A stretch of 64,000 bases of DNA from assembly GCF_020171745.1 (NCBI RefSeq), contig NZ_JAIVAH010000004.1:248001-312000 (forward strand). The letters run 5' to 3'. Position 1 is the first letter of the stretch; each line of letters starts with the position of its first letter. The notes below the pieces were generated by a model. That model was not told the origin of the DNA, did not search any database, and saw only the letters and a program-made list of their open reading frames with translations. The stretch is from Prescottella equi (lineage in GTDB: Bacteria > Actinomycetota > Actinomycetes > Mycobacteriales > Mycobacteriaceae). The position numbers were made by a program, and so were the translations under genes. Shown here in pieces: positions 28,080 to 38,543 of the stretch.

Positions 28080-28916
28080 TCAGCCGAACGTCGCCGGATC
28101 CGGGCCGAGGCGCCCGTCCGGGGAATCGAGCGATCCGATCGCGAACATGTCGTCGGCGGACAGTTCGAAGTCGAAGACGTCGAAGTTGCTCGCGATCCGC
28201 TCGGGCGTCACCGACTTGGGGATCACGACGTTGCCCAGCTGGACGTGCCAGCGCAGGATCACCTGCGCGGGAGTGCGGCCGCCCGCGTCGGCAATCGCGC
28301 GGATCGTCGGGTTCGTGATCGTCGTCCCCTGCCCCAGCGGGCTCCACGCCTCGGTGACGATTCCCATGTCGGCGTGCACGGAACGCAGGTGCGCCTGCGC
28401 GAACCCCGGGTGCAGTTCGATCTGGTTGAGCACGGGCGCCTCGCCGACCGCCTCGACCAGGCGTTCGAGGTTCTCGGCGGTGAAGTTGGAGACGCCGATC
28501 GACCGGATCCGGCCGTCCGCCTTCAACTGCTGGAACGCCTTGAAGGTCTCGACGTAGCGGTCCTGCGTGGGCGCCGGCCAGTGGATCAGATAGAGGTCGA
28601 GGTAATCGAGGCCGAGGCGGGCGAGACTGTCGTCGAACGCACGCAGCGTCGAGTCGTAGCCCTGATCGGCGTTCCACAGCTTGGTGGTGACGAACAGGTC
28701 GTCGCGGGCGATCCCCGAGTCGGCGAGCGCGCGACCGGTGCCGGACTCGTTGTCGTAGATGCGGGCGGTGTCGATGCTGCGGTAGCCGACGCGCAGCGCC
28801 TCACCGACGGCGTCGTACGCCTGCTCGTCCGGCACCTGGAACACCCCGAAGCCCAGTTGCGGAATCGTGTTGCCGTCGTTGAGTTCGACGGCCGGTACGG
28901 AACTGATGGAGGTCAT
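28080..28916 (-). CDS. Aldo/keto reductase
   Basis: A 278-residue AKR with all four catalytic positions: Asp49 and Tyr54 in SIDTARIYDNE, Lys79 in VTTKLWN and His112 in LYLIHWP. The NADPH-site segment IPKSVTPERIASNFDVFDF also fits. It belongs with the actinobacterial 2,5-diketo-gluconate-reductase-like group (AKR5), which reduces varied aldehydes and ketones. ATG 28916 matches the family start. It is divergent from the methyltransferase gene. The physiological substrate is unknown. Confidence 0.87.
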   Translation of the reverse strand: MTSISSVPAVELNDGNTIPQLGFGVFQVPDEQAYDAVGEALRVGYRSIDTARIYDNESGTGRALADSGIARDDLFVTTKLWNADQGYDSTLRAFDDSLARLGLDYLDLYLIHWPAPTQDRYVETFKAFQQLKADGRIRSIGVSNFTAENLERLVEAVGEAPVLNQIELHPGFAQAHLRSVHADMGIVTEAWSPLGQGTTITNPTIRAIADAGGRTPAQVILRWHVQLGNVVIPKSVTPERIASNFDVFDFELSADDMFAIGSLDSPDGRLGPDPATFG

Positions 28917-29052
28917 CTTCAGGGCAACCGCGGCGACGCCCCGACATGTTCCCGCCGTCCCAGAACGTGGACCCCGCGGTGTTCGTTGCGCTGGGTGCGG
29001 ACGCGGGCCTACGTTCGTTCCAGGTGGTCTGATCTCCCGGAAGGGGCGGGCA

Positions 29053-29655
29053 ATGAACCTCGGGTACCGGATGGCGTATCGGCTCGGCTTCACGCCGTGG
29101 GAGAGCGCGGGACGCACCATCTTCGCGGAGCAGTTGAGCCACCTGCTCGACGCCGGCCCGGCCCCCGGCGACGACGCCAAAGCCCTCGACCTCGGCTGCG
29201 GGACCGGCGACCATTCGATCGAACTGGCGATCCGCGGGTGGTCGGTCACCGCGGTGGACTCGGTCCCACTCGCGGTCGAACGGGCCCGCGCGAAGCTGCC
29301 GATCGCCGGCGCCGACGTGACGTTCGTGCTCGGCGACGTCACCAATCTGCCCGCGTACGTCGATCAGGGCTACGCCTTCGCGCTCGACGTCGGCTGCTTC
29401 CACGGCCTCACCGACGAGCAGCGCACCGCGTACGGCAACGGTCTGACGGCGGTGGCCGCGCCCGGCGCCCAGCTGCTGATGTTCTCGTTCTCCCCCGGTC
29501 GGCGCGGCCCGCTACCGCGGGGTGCGTCCCGCGGGGACGTCGAACGCGCCCTCGGCGGATGGACGGTGGTCGGCGACGACCTCATGGACACCAGTGGCGC
29601 TCCGGGCATTCTGGCGAAGGCCGAGCCGCGGTTCTTCCGACTCGCCCGCGACTGA
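29053..29655 (+). CDS. Class I SAM-dependent methyltransferase
   Basis: A 200-residue protein with SAM motif I ALDLGCGTGDHSIELA near residues 43-58, an acidic loop TAVDSVPLAV and motif LGDVTNLPA. The N-terminus WESAGRTIFAEQL and the C-terminus LAKAEPRFFRLARD are typical of the small thiopurine-methyltransferase-like/methyltransf_25 group. The substrate is unknown. ATG 29053 has a GGGGCGG element upstream. A strong hairpin follows its stop. Confidence 0.82.
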   Translation: MNLGYRMAYRLGFTPWESAGRTIFAEQLSHLLDAGPAPGDDAKALDLGCGTGDHSIELAIRGWSVTAVDSVPLAVERARAKLPIAGADVTFVLGDVTNLPAYVDQGYAFALDVGCFHGLTDEQRTAYGNGLTAVAAPGAQLLMFSFSPGRRGPLPRGASRGDVERALGGWTVVGDDLMDTSGAPGILAKAEPRFFRLARD

Positions 29656-29676
29656 CCTGGTTCGCAACCGACGAAA

Positions 29677-29707
29677 CGGCCCACCACATCGTCGATGTGG
29701 TGGGCCG
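29677..29707. terminator. Bidirectional hairpin terminator
   Basis: A perfect 14-bp stem (CGGCCCACCACATC at 29677-29690 with GATGTGGTGGGCCG at 29694-29707) and a 3-base loop lie between the convergent methyltransferase and KstD-type genes. An A-run precedes it, which gives a U-run on the minus-strand transcript. Confidence 0.78.
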
Positions 29708-29736
29708 CCTCGAAACGAGCCGTCGTCAGGCGGGGA

Positions 29737-31443
29737 TCAGTCCTGGATCGTCCGCTCCGCAGCGTCACGCGCCGCGATGTAGCCGAACACGAGACCCTGG
29801 CCGATGGTCGCGCCGGCACCCGGGTAGGTGTGTCCGAACGCGTTGGCCGCGGTGTTACCGATCGCGTACAGGCCCTCGACCGGGCTGCCGTCCTCACGCA
29901 CGACGCGTGCCCGCTCGTCGGCCTGGACACCACCGCAGGTGCCGAGGTCGCTGAGCGTCATCTTCACCGCGAACAGCGATCCGCCCGTCAGCGGCCGCAG
30001 GTTGGGGTTCGGCTGCTGGGTGGGGTCACCGTAGTAGCGGTCGTACGCACTCTGGCCGCGCTGGAACTCGCTGTCGGTTCCGGTGGCCGCGTCCTCGTTG
30101 AACTTGCGGAACGTCTCGGTGAACGCGTCCTCGGGAAGACCGGCCTTGCGGGCCAGCTCGGCCGGAGTCGACGCCTGGTGGGCGATGCCGGCCTTGTACC
30201 AGGACTCCGGCAGCGGCTGACGCGGGAACAGTCCGGCCGCGAAGATGTAGCTGTTGCGGTACTTCTGGTCGAAGACGATCCACTGCGACTCGATCGGGTC
30301 ACCGGCGCGCTCGCGCTCGAGAACCTTCTGGCCGTAGGACATGTAGTCGATGGACTCGTTGATGAACCGGCGACCGGTGTGGTCGACGATGAACGAGCCG
30401 GGCAGCGAACGCTCGGCGAGCATCACCGTCGGCGGACGACCCGGCAGGGCCGCGACGGCGGGGAACCACCACGACTGGTCCATCAGGTCGGTCGTCGCAC
30501 CGACTTCCTGCGCGATGCGGATCGCGTCGCCGGTGTTGCCCTCCGCGCCGAGGCTCTCGTGGTCACCGAGCGACTCGGACTGGTACTTGTGCCGCATGGC
30601 CATGTCGTGGTCGAAACCGCCGGCCGCGAGCACGACACCGCGGCGCGCGGTCACGGTGACCTCACGGTCGCCCTGCGTGACGACGGCACCCGTGACGCGA
30701 TCGCCCTCGGTGACCAGACGAACCAGCGAGGTCTCGGTCCAGACCGGGATCCCGGCACGGACGACGCCGGCGAACAGGCCCGCCGCCAGCGCCTGGCCAC
30801 CGGCCATGTACTCGCGGCGCAGCGCGAGACCGCCGACGCCCTGCGCGAGACGCTTGACGATGCGCGGGATGCCCTTCTGGGGCACGCGCGCCATGAGGTT
30901 CATCCACTTGTAGTCGGCGCCCGTGGTGGGCATCGGCATCGGGGCCTCCATCAGACCCGGACGCAGGCGCGGGCGCTCCGCCCCGAGGACCGAGGCGTCG
31001 AACGGGCGGCACTCGCAGGTGCGGCCGATCGCCGATCCGCCCGGCAGCTCGGGGTGGTAGTCCGAGTAGCCCTCGGCCCAGAAGAACTTCATCGGCGTCG
31101 TGCGCTGCAGCAGCTCCACGGTGGCAGACGAGTTGTCCACGAACGCCTTGCCACGTTCGGCCGGTGCGGTACCACCGACGACGGCGCTGACGTAGGTCTG
31201 CGCCCGCTCGTGCGAGTCACCCGCGTTCGCGTCACGCAGGATCGGGTTGTCGGGCAGCCAGAAGGCGCCGCCCGAGCGGGCCGTCGATCCGCCCACGTAC
31301 TTCGTCTTCTCGACGATGAGCGTGGACAGTCCCAGCTCCTTCGCCGCCAGGGCGGCGGCCATGCCGGTGCCGGCGCCGACGACGAGTAGGTCGACGGTGA
31401 TGTCTTTTGCGGTGGGCGTCCCCGCTGCAGGGCTGGTGGCCAT
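29737..31443 (-). CDS. 3-ketosteroid delta1-dehydrogenase-type flavoenzyme
   Basis: A 568-residue FAD protein. The dinucleotide motif is LLVVGAGTGMAAALAAKE, followed by GGSTARSGGAFWLPDNP, the signature of the KstD/fumarate-reductase family in mycobacteria and rhodococci. Also shared are GYSDYHPELPGG, AAGGFDHDMAMRHKYQ, SAYDRYYGDP, and the C-terminal SDLGTCGG and GHTYPGAGATIG. KstD enzymes introduce a 1,2 double bond into 3-ketosteroid ring A. Rhodococci carry several paralogs with different specificity, so the substrate is unproven. ATG 31443 is chosen over the GTG two codons earlier because AAGGAG is spaced correctly only for it. It is divergent from two SDR genes. Confidence 0.82.
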   Translation of the reverse strand: MATSPAAGTPTAKDITVDLLVVGAGTGMAAALAAKELGLSTLIVEKTKYVGGSTARSGGAFWLPDNPILRDANAGDSHERAQTYVSAVVGGTAPAERGKAFVDNSSATVELLQRTTPMKFFWAEGYSDYHPELPGGSAIGRTCECRPFDASVLGAERPRLRPGLMEAPMPMPTTGADYKWMNLMARVPQKGIPRIVKRLAQGVGGLALRREYMAGGQALAAGLFAGVVRAGIPVWTETSLVRLVTEGDRVTGAVVTQGDREVTVTARRGVVLAAGGFDHDMAMRHKYQSESLGDHESLGAEGNTGDAIRIAQEVGATTDLMDQSWWFPAVAALPGRPPTVMLAERSLPGSFIVDHTGRRFINESIDYMSYGQKVLERERAGDPIESQWIVFDQKYRNSYIFAAGLFPRQPLPESWYKAGIAHQASTPAELARKAGLPEDAFTETFRKFNEDAATGTDSEFQRGQSAYDRYYGDPTQQPNPNLRPLTGGSLFAVKMTLSDLGTCGGVQADERARVVREDGSPVEGLYAIGNTAANAFGHTYPGAGATIGQGLVFGYIAARDAAERTIQD

Positions 31444-31676
31444 GATCACTCCTTCGCGCGTTTTGCGTGCACGCTAGGGAGGGCCGACACGTACCGAAAG
31501 CCGCAATCCCACTCGCTGGAATCGGCGTGGAATCACCCCCGGCGAGAAACCGGTCCCGGCCAGTGGAATCAGCGCGGCGCTGCGATCCACGTCACACCAT
31601 ACTCGGGTACCTGACTGAGCGGACGACCGATCAGCAGTTCCCGAATGTCGGGATCGAAAAGCGAAGGGACCGATAC

Positions 31677-32474
31677 ATGATCGACGCAGCCAAGTACGGG
31701 CCATGGGCCGTCATCGCAGGCGGATCCGAGGGTGTCGGCGAGGAATTCGCCGTCCAGCTCGCAGAGGCCGGCCTGAACCTGGTGCTCCTGGCCCGCAAGC
31801 CGGAGCCCCTCGAGGTGGCTGCCGAGAAGGCCCGCGCGAAGGGCGTCGAGGTCCGGACGCTGTCCGTCGATCTCACCGCGGCGGACATGCTCGACAAGAT
31901 CCGGAGTGTCACCGACGGTCTCGAGGTCGGCCTGCTGGTCTACAACGCGGGCGCCAACACCTACGGCCACGAGTTCGTCACCGGCGACCTCGATCGCTTC
32001 CAGCAGGTCATCGACCTCAACATCACCGGTCAGCTCAAGCTGATCCAGCACTTCGGCGCGCCGATGAAGGAGCGCCGTCGCGGCGGCCTGCTGCTCGTCG
32101 GCTCGATGGCCGGATTCCTCGGCGCCGCCCAGATCAGCATCTACGCGGGCGTGAAGTCGTTCTGCCGCACCTTCGCCGAAGGCCTGTGGCTCGAGATGCG
32201 CGAGTACGACGTCGACGTCCTCGAGATGGTCCTCGGCGTCACCCGCACTCCCGCGATGGCCCGCGCCGGACTGAACATGGACATCCCCGGCCTCAATGTC
32301 TCGGAGCCCGCGGACGTCGCGGCGCAGGCGCTCGCCAACCTGGGCAACGGTCCCGTCGTCGTGGCGAAGGGCAACGAGCCGGCCGTCGAGAAGCGCAGCG
32401 GCGGCAACCGCGCCGAGCTGCTGCTGGCCGCCCAGGCCGCGTCGAAGGCGATGCTCCCTCCCGCCAACAAGTAG
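31677..32474 (+). CDS. Short-chain dehydrogenase/reductase, tandem copy A
   Basis: A 265-residue classical SDR. The cofactor motif is IAGGSEGVGEEFA at residues about 13-25. VYNAGANTYG replaces NNAG, Ser is in VGSMAG, and the catalytic pair is Tyr-Ala-Gly-Val-Lys (YAGVK). NADP or NAD preference is unclear. It is the first of two adjacent SDR genes of identical length and roughly four-fifths identity (hand count). Its promoter region is shared with the divergent KstD-type gene, so steroid or related ketone metabolism is a reasonable guess. Confidence 0.85.
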   Translation: MIDAAKYGPWAVIAGGSEGVGEEFAVQLAEAGLNLVLLARKPEPLEVAAEKARAKGVEVRTLSVDLTAADMLDKIRSVTDGLEVGLLVYNAGANTYGHEFVTGDLDRFQQVIDLNITGQLKLIQHFGAPMKERRRGGLLLVGSMAGFLGAAQISIYAGVKSFCRTFAEGLWLEMREYDVDVLEMVLGVTRTPAMARAGLNMDIPGLNVSEPADVAAQALANLGNGPVVVAKGNEPAVEKRSGGNRAELLLAAQAASKAMLPPANK

Positions 32475-32535
32475 CCGACCGCAGTACGAAAAGCACCTGC
32501 GCCAGCGCAGATTCGAACGACGAGGGGATCGAATC

Positions 32536-33333
32536 ATGATCGACATCGCCAAGCACGGGCCGTGGGCCGTCATCGCAGGCGGCTCGGAGGGCGTCGGCGC
32601 GGAACTCGCCGTCCAGCTCGCAGAGGCCGGGCTGAACCTGGTGCTTCTGGCCCGCAAGCCCGAACCGCTCGAGGCGACCGCGGAGCGGGCACGCGCCAAC
32701 GGTGTCGAGGTGCGCACGCTGTCCGTCGATCTCACCGAGGCCGACGTGCTCGACAAGATCCGCACCGTCACCGACGATCTCGAGGTAGGCCTGCTGGTCT
32801 ACAACGCGGGCGCCAACACCTACGGCCACGAGTTCGTCACCGGCGACCTGGACCGGTTCCAGAAGGTCATCGATCTCAACATCACCACCCAGCTGAAGCT
32901 GATCCAGCACTTCGGCGCGCCGATGAAGGAGCGCCGTCGGGGTGGCCTGATGCTGATGGGCTCGATGCAGGGCATGTCGGGGTCGGTGCGGATCAGCATC
33001 TACGCGGGCGTGAAGTCGTTCTGCCGCACCTTCGCCGAGGGCCTGTGGCTCGAGATGCGCGAGTACGACGTCGACGTCCTCGAGATGGTGCTCGGTGTCA
33101 CCCGCACGCCCGCGATGGACCGGGCCGGGCTGAACATGGACATCGACGGCCTGCACGTCTCCGAGCCGGCCGACGTGGCCGCGCAGGCCGTGGCGAACAT
33201 CGGGAACGGTCCGGTGTTCATCACGAAGGGCAACGAGGAGAAGGCCGAGCGCCGCAGCGGCGGCGATCGGATCCAGATCCTGCTCGACGCGCACAACGAG
33301 GCGCTGCAGATGCTGCCACCGGAAACGGTTTAG
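32536..33333 (+). CDS. Short-chain dehydrogenase/reductase, tandem copy B
   Basis: A 265-residue SDR that is a tandem duplicate of copy A. The same GGSEGVG, VYNAGANTYG and YAGVK elements are present. Differences concentrate in the substrate-loop region (SMQGMSGSVRISI instead of SMAGFLGAAQISI) and in the last 20 residues. This suggests diverged specificity with a conserved fold and cofactor site. ATG 32536 follows copy A by 61 bases with GAGGGGAT upstream. A hairpin terminator follows. Co-transcription with copy A is likely. Confidence 0.85.
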   Translation: MIDIAKHGPWAVIAGGSEGVGAELAVQLAEAGLNLVLLARKPEPLEATAERARANGVEVRTLSVDLTEADVLDKIRTVTDDLEVGLLVYNAGANTYGHEFVTGDLDRFQKVIDLNITTQLKLIQHFGAPMKERRRGGLMLMGSMQGMSGSVRISIYAGVKSFCRTFAEGLWLEMREYDVDVLEMVLGVTRTPAMDRAGLNMDIDGLHVSEPADVAAQAVANIGNGPVFITKGNEEKAERRSGGDRIQILLDAHNEALQMLPPETV

Positions 33334-33345
33334 CCTCAGCTCCTT

Positions 33346-33379
33346 CCGGGGTCGACCACGGCGACGTGGTCGGCCCCGG
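33346..33379. terminator. Hairpin terminator after the SDR pair
   Basis: A 15-bp stem (CCGGGGTCGACCACG at 33346-33360 with CGTGGTCGGCCCCGG at 33365-33379) contains a single G:U pair and a 4-base loop. It sits between convergent genes. No long U-run is present. Confidence 0.65.
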
Positions 33380-33413
33380 ATTGCGTTTGAGTGCCTGCCG
33401 CTTCCTGAGCCCG

Positions 33414-34337
33414 TCAGCCGCCGACGAGTTGCTCGGACAGCTCCCACAGCTTCTCGGCGGTCACCGGATCCACGGCATGCCGCGATGCCCTGCCGACGGC
33501 GCAGTCGGCGAGGTAGACACCGCCCGCGGACTCGAGTTCCGCGGCGGTCGCCGCCCACACCGACGTCGCGGCCGCGGCCGGGATCGACTTGAGATTGCTG
33601 AGCAGGCCCGGCTTCCCGGCGCTCATGGCCTTCATCTCGGCGAAGTCGTCACGGGACATGTACCGCGACAGCCCCGTCGCGCACACTCCGGGATGCACGG
33701 CATACGAATTGATCCCACCGTCCGCGTATCGCGTCTGCAACTCGACGGTCATGAGGACGTTGGCCGCCTTGGACTGCGCGTACGCCACGAACTTGTCGTA
33801 CGGTCGGTCCAGGAAGTTCGGATCGGCGAGATCGACGGCGTGCGCACGGTGCGCGTCCGACGACACCGTGACCACCCGGGACGCCGTCGCCGACCGCTGC
33901 GCCGCCGCCGAGAGGTTCGGCAGCAGCAGCGTGGTGAGCAGGAAGTGGCCCAGATGGTTGGTGCCGAACTGCAATTCGAAGCCGTCGGCCGTGCGCTCGA
34001 ACGGGGTGTACATCACGCCGGCGTTGTTGATCAGCAGGTCGATCGGCTGCCCACCCAGGCTCTCGGCGGCCACGCGGATGCTCGACAGGTTCGCCAGATC
34101 CAAGGCCGTGACGAGGAGTTCGGCGCCGGGCACGACTTCGCGAATGCCGTCGGCCACGACCGCGGCGGCGTCGCCGTCCCGGGCCGTGAGGATCACCGTC
34201 GCACCGGACGCGGCCAGAGCGCGGGCGGTTTCGCCGCCGAGTCCGCTCGTCACCCCGGTCACCAGCGCGGTCCGTCCGGTCAGATCGACGCCGTCGAGCA
34301 CATCATCGGTGGTGGTGTCAGGGCCGAAAGCGTTCAT
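33414..34337 (-). CDS. SDR oxidoreductase, last gene of the TetR-LLM operon
   Basis: A 307-residue SDR of the WW-domain-oxidoreductase/retinol-dehydrogenase-like group. It has TALVTGVTSGLGGETA, LLINNAGVMYTP, FGTNHLGHFLLT and the active-site YAQSK, with SSDAHR carrying the Ser. ATG 34337 overlaps the stop of the crotonase gene (ATGA). A TTG two codons earlier is a weaker option. It should oxidise or reduce an alcohol/ketone generated by the operon, for example after hydration by the crotonase. Confidence 0.85.
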   Translation of the reverse strand: MNAFGPDTTTDDVLDGVDLTGRTALVTGVTSGLGGETARALAASGATVILTARDGDAAAVVADGIREVVPGAELLVTALDLANLSSIRVAAESLGGQPIDLLINNAGVMYTPFERTADGFELQFGTNHLGHFLLTTLLLPNLSAAAQRSATASRVVTVSSDAHRAHAVDLADPNFLDRPYDKFVAYAQSKAANVLMTVELQTRYADGGINSYAVHPGVCATGLSRYMSRDDFAEMKAMSAGKPGLLSNLKSIPAAAATSVWAATAAELESAGGVYLADCAVGRASRHAVDPVTAEKLWELSEQLVGG

Positions 34338-35146
34338 TGCCAAGGTAGTTCCTTCCAATCGGCGGATACCCGCGCGGTCCAGTCCGGGTCACGGCGGTCG
34401 AGGAAGGCACGCACGCCCTCCGCCGCGTCGGCGGTGCCCATGACCCGATGGTGCAGTTCGGTCTCGTGCGCGGCCACCTCGCGGGGCGTGAACCCACTCC
34501 TCGCGCTGTCCCACAGCAGCCGCTTGCTCAGCGCCGCCGACATCGGCGCGACGTTGGTCGCGATGTCCCGGGCCGTCGCGAGCGCGGCGGGCAGGACCGC
34601 GTCGGCGGGCAGCGACCGGCTCGCGAGCCCCAACCGGACCGCCTCGGGGCCGTCGAAGGTGCGGCCGGTGAGCAGGATGTCCGCGGCCACCGCGATACCG
34701 GCGACGCGCGCCACCGTCCAGTGCGACATCATGTCCGGCACCACGCCGCGCCGCACCTGCGGAATTGCATACTTGGCGTCGTCGGCGACGATGCGGATGT
34801 CGGCCTGCATCGCGAGTGTCAGTCCGATGCCGATCGCATGCCCGTTGACGGCCGCGATCACCGGCTTGCGGATCTCGAAAGCGGCCGGGCTCACCGGCGA
34901 CGCGGTGAACCCGGTGTCCGTCGGGGAGGCGAAGGTCTCGTCTCTCGGAGTGAGGTCGGCGCCCGCGCAGAATGCCGGCGGCGTCCCGGTGAGCACGACG
35001 ACGCGGACCGTGTCGTCGGCATCGAGTTCGCCGTACAGATCGCCGAGACGACGGCCCATCTCGCCGGTGAACGCGTTGCGCTTCTCGGGCCGGTTGAGCG
35101 TGAGAACGGCTACGCCGCGGTCGATCTCGACGAGCACGTCGGTCAC
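34334..35146 (-). CDS. Enoyl-CoA hydratase/isomerase-family protein
   Basis: A 270-residue crotonase with LTLNRPEKRNAF, VVLTGTPPAFCAGADL and AAVNGHAIGIGLTLAMQADI. By eye, the first catalytic glutamate position of hydratases is Gln (YAIPQVRRG) and the second is Asp (AADILLTG). It may therefore be an isomerase, a lyase or a degenerate enzyme rather than a classical hydratase. GTG 35146 overlaps the stop of the LLM gene and is the translational start expected for the family. It belongs to a four-gene overlapping operon. Confidence 0.83.
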   Translation of the reverse strand: MTDVLVEIDRGVAVLTLNRPEKRNAFTGEMGRRLGDLYGELDADDTVRVVVLTGTPPAFCAGADLTPRDETFASPTDTGFTASPVSPAAFEIRKPVIAAVNGHAIGIGLTLAMQADIRIVADDAKYAIPQVRRGVVPDMMSHWTVARVAGIAVAADILLTGRTFDGPEAVRLGLASRSLPADAVLPAALATARDIATNVAPMSAALSKRLLWDSARSGFTPREVAAHETELHHRVMGTADAAEGVRAFLDRRDPDWTARVSADWKELPWQ

Positions 35147-36159
35147 GACGTCAGCTCCTTCACGGCCGCGACCAGATCGGCGATGTGCTCGTCCCGCACC
35201 GGGTAGCCCGGGAAGTAGCAGCACACTCGGTCGCTGTATCCGCCGAAACGCTCGACGATCTCGGCCGCGCACTCCTCGGGTGTTCCGTGCACCGCGAGGG
35301 TGGCGAGCATCTTGTCGTCGATCAGATCCGCCATCGCGGCGTACCCCCCGATCTTGGAGAGCGCGTTGAGTTCCGGTTGCAGGTCACCCCAGCCCTCGAC
35401 GTCGAGGACGGGATGGTAGGCGGGCGTGGATCCGTAGAACGCGAGCAGGCCCCGCACGCCGCGCGATGCGGCAGCCAGCTCCTCCGGCGTGCGGCCCGTC
35501 CCCACGATGACCTGCGGGTAGATCGCGAGATCCGCGGCCTGACGGCCGGACCGCGCGAGCCCCTCCTCGATCGCCGGCAGCGTGCGCTCACGGTAGTGCC
35601 GAACGCTGTTGAACGGCATGACGAGCAGCCCGTCCGCCACCTCTGCGGCCGTGCGGGTCATCACCGGCCCGAGCGCGCCGAGGCAGATCGGCGGCGGGCC
35701 GTACGGATTGGGGCCCGGATCGAACGTGGGCGGCATCAGCGTGTGTGTCGTGAACTCGCCCTCGAAGCGCAGGCGCGAATTGCCCTCCCACGCATCGAAG
35801 ATCGCCTTGATCGCGAGGACGATCTCACGCATCCGGGCGGCCGGGCGCGACCACTCGGTGCCGTAGCGCTTCTCGATGTGCGGCCGGATCTGCGACCCGA
35901 GCCCCAGTCGGAACCGGCCGCGGCTGAGCGTCTGCAGGTCGTACGCGGTGTGCGCGAGGTGCATCGGGCTGCGCGGCAACGCGATCGCGACGTTCGTCAT
36001 GAGATCGGCGTCGACGGCGCCCGCGGCTGCCACCAACGGGAGGAAGACGTCGTGCGGTCCCTCGAAGGTGAACAGTCCGTCCACACCGAGGTCGGCGAGT
36101 TCCCGCGCCCGCGCCGCCGCGTTCTCCGGGCGTCCGTCGAGTTGGACATCGATCTTCAC
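35143..36159 (-). CDS. LLM-class (probably F420-dependent) oxidoreductase
   Basis: A 338-residue luciferase-like barrel protein. Landmarks are ELADLGVDGLFTFEGPHDVFLP, ALPRSPMHLAHTAYDLQTLSRGRFRLGLGSQI and LGALGPVMTRTAAEVADGLLVMPF. These match the TIGR03617-type F420-dependent group common in mycobacteria and rhodococci. Such enzymes transfer hydride via F420H2 to unknown metabolites. GTG 36159 is chosen because AGGGGAG lies seven bases upstream and it overlaps the TetR stop (GTGA). Confidence 0.84.
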   Translation of the reverse strand: MKIDVQLDGRPENAAARARELADLGVDGLFTFEGPHDVFLPLVAAAGAVDADLMTNVAIALPRSPMHLAHTAYDLQTLSRGRFRLGLGSQIRPHIEKRYGTEWSRPAARMREIVLAIKAIFDAWEGNSRLRFEGEFTTHTLMPPTFDPGPNPYGPPPICLGALGPVMTRTAAEVADGLLVMPFNSVRHYRERTLPAIEEGLARSGRQAADLAIYPQVIVGTGRTPEELAAASRGVRGLLAFYGSTPAYHPVLDVEGWGDLQPELNALSKIGGYAAMADLIDDKMLATLAVHGTPEECAAEIVERFGGYSDRVCCYFPGYPVRDEHIADLVAAVKELTS

Positions 36160-36773
36160 GATCCGCTCCCCTTCACCTCTGCCGCCATTTCGTCGCCGTG
36201 CACAGCCAGCACGTACAGCGCAGCGGCGAGTGCGCTCACGAAACTGTCGGCGCCGGCACCGCCCTGGGTGAGTCCCCGGATCGATGTCGTGCCGGTGAGG
36301 ATCTCGAACAGTGTCCCCGCATCCACGGGACCCCGGACCTCTCCCCTCTCCACCGCGAGATCGATTCGCGCGCAGAAGGCGTCGTGAATCGGCTCCTGCA
36401 GCGAGAGCAACCGCGCACGATCGGCGTCCGACCGGATGTCCCCCAGTAGCCCCGGAACACCCGCTCGGGCAGCGGGGCTCGCCGAACGGAGCAGGAAGAT
36501 TCGCACCCACGTGGCCAGGTCCGCGCGCAGATCGTCGGTGGCCGCCGGCAGGTCGTGGGCACCCGGTCCGTGGACCGCGTCCTCGAGGAGCGCCTCCCGG
36601 GTGGGCCACCGTCGGTAGATCGCCGGCGCACTCACGTTGGCGCGGCGCGCGATCGCCGAGATCGTCGTCTGCTGGTAGCCGACCTCGCGGAGTAGTCGCC
36701 GGGCCGCGACGAGGACCGCATGGTCCTTTCCGGGATCACGCGGGCGGCCGAGTCGGGGCGAGGTCTCCGTCAT
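36156..36773 (-). CDS. TetR regulator heading the LLM-crotonase-SDR operon
   Basis: A 205-residue TetR protein with helix-turn-helix ISAIARRANVSAPAIYRRWPTREALL and a TetR_C-like ligand domain. It is the first gene of an operon in which all junctions overlap by four bases, so repressor and enzymes are made together. An AT-rich region with three ACGTT repeats directly upstream is the likely autoregulated promoter. The inducer is probably the acyl-CoA or ketone handled by the enzymes. Confidence 0.82.
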   Translation of the reverse strand: MTETSPRLGRPRDPGKDHAVLVAARRLLREVGYQQTTISAIARRANVSAPAIYRRWPTREALLEDAVHGPGAHDLPAATDDLRADLATWVRIFLLRSASPAARAGVPGLLGDIRSDADRARLLSLQEPIHDAFCARIDLAVERGEVRGPVDAGTLFEILTGTTSIRGLTQGGAGADSFVSALAAALYVLAVHGDEMAAEVKGSGS

Positions 36774-36774
36774 T

Positions 36775-36794
36775 ACGTTTCACGTTAATACGTT
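36775..36794 (-). promoter_or_regulatory. AT-rich promoter with three ACGTT repeats
   Basis: ACGTT occurs at 36775-36779, 36782-36786 and 36790-36794, close to one helical turn apart. On the minus strand TAACGT (36787 down to 36782) fits TANNNT and ends eight bases before the TetR ATG, suggesting a leaderless, self-repressed promoter. Confidence 0.45.
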
Positions 36795-36888
36795 ATGTTT
36801 CGGCCCGGGCCCGATTCGCGATACTCCCAGCGCCCCTGACCTGCGACCGCCTCGGGTGTGCCGACGCAGACCTGGGACAATGGACCCC

Positions 36889-38526
<1,638 letters not shown>

Positions 38527-38543
38527 GCGACCGCCCTCCGACG

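Noticed and set aside
31444-31676. KstR or KstR2 operator in the KstD/SDR divergent region
   Set aside because: Neither the TNNAACNNGTTNNA pattern nor the KstR2 pattern could be found by eye, so steroid-regulon membership is not supported.
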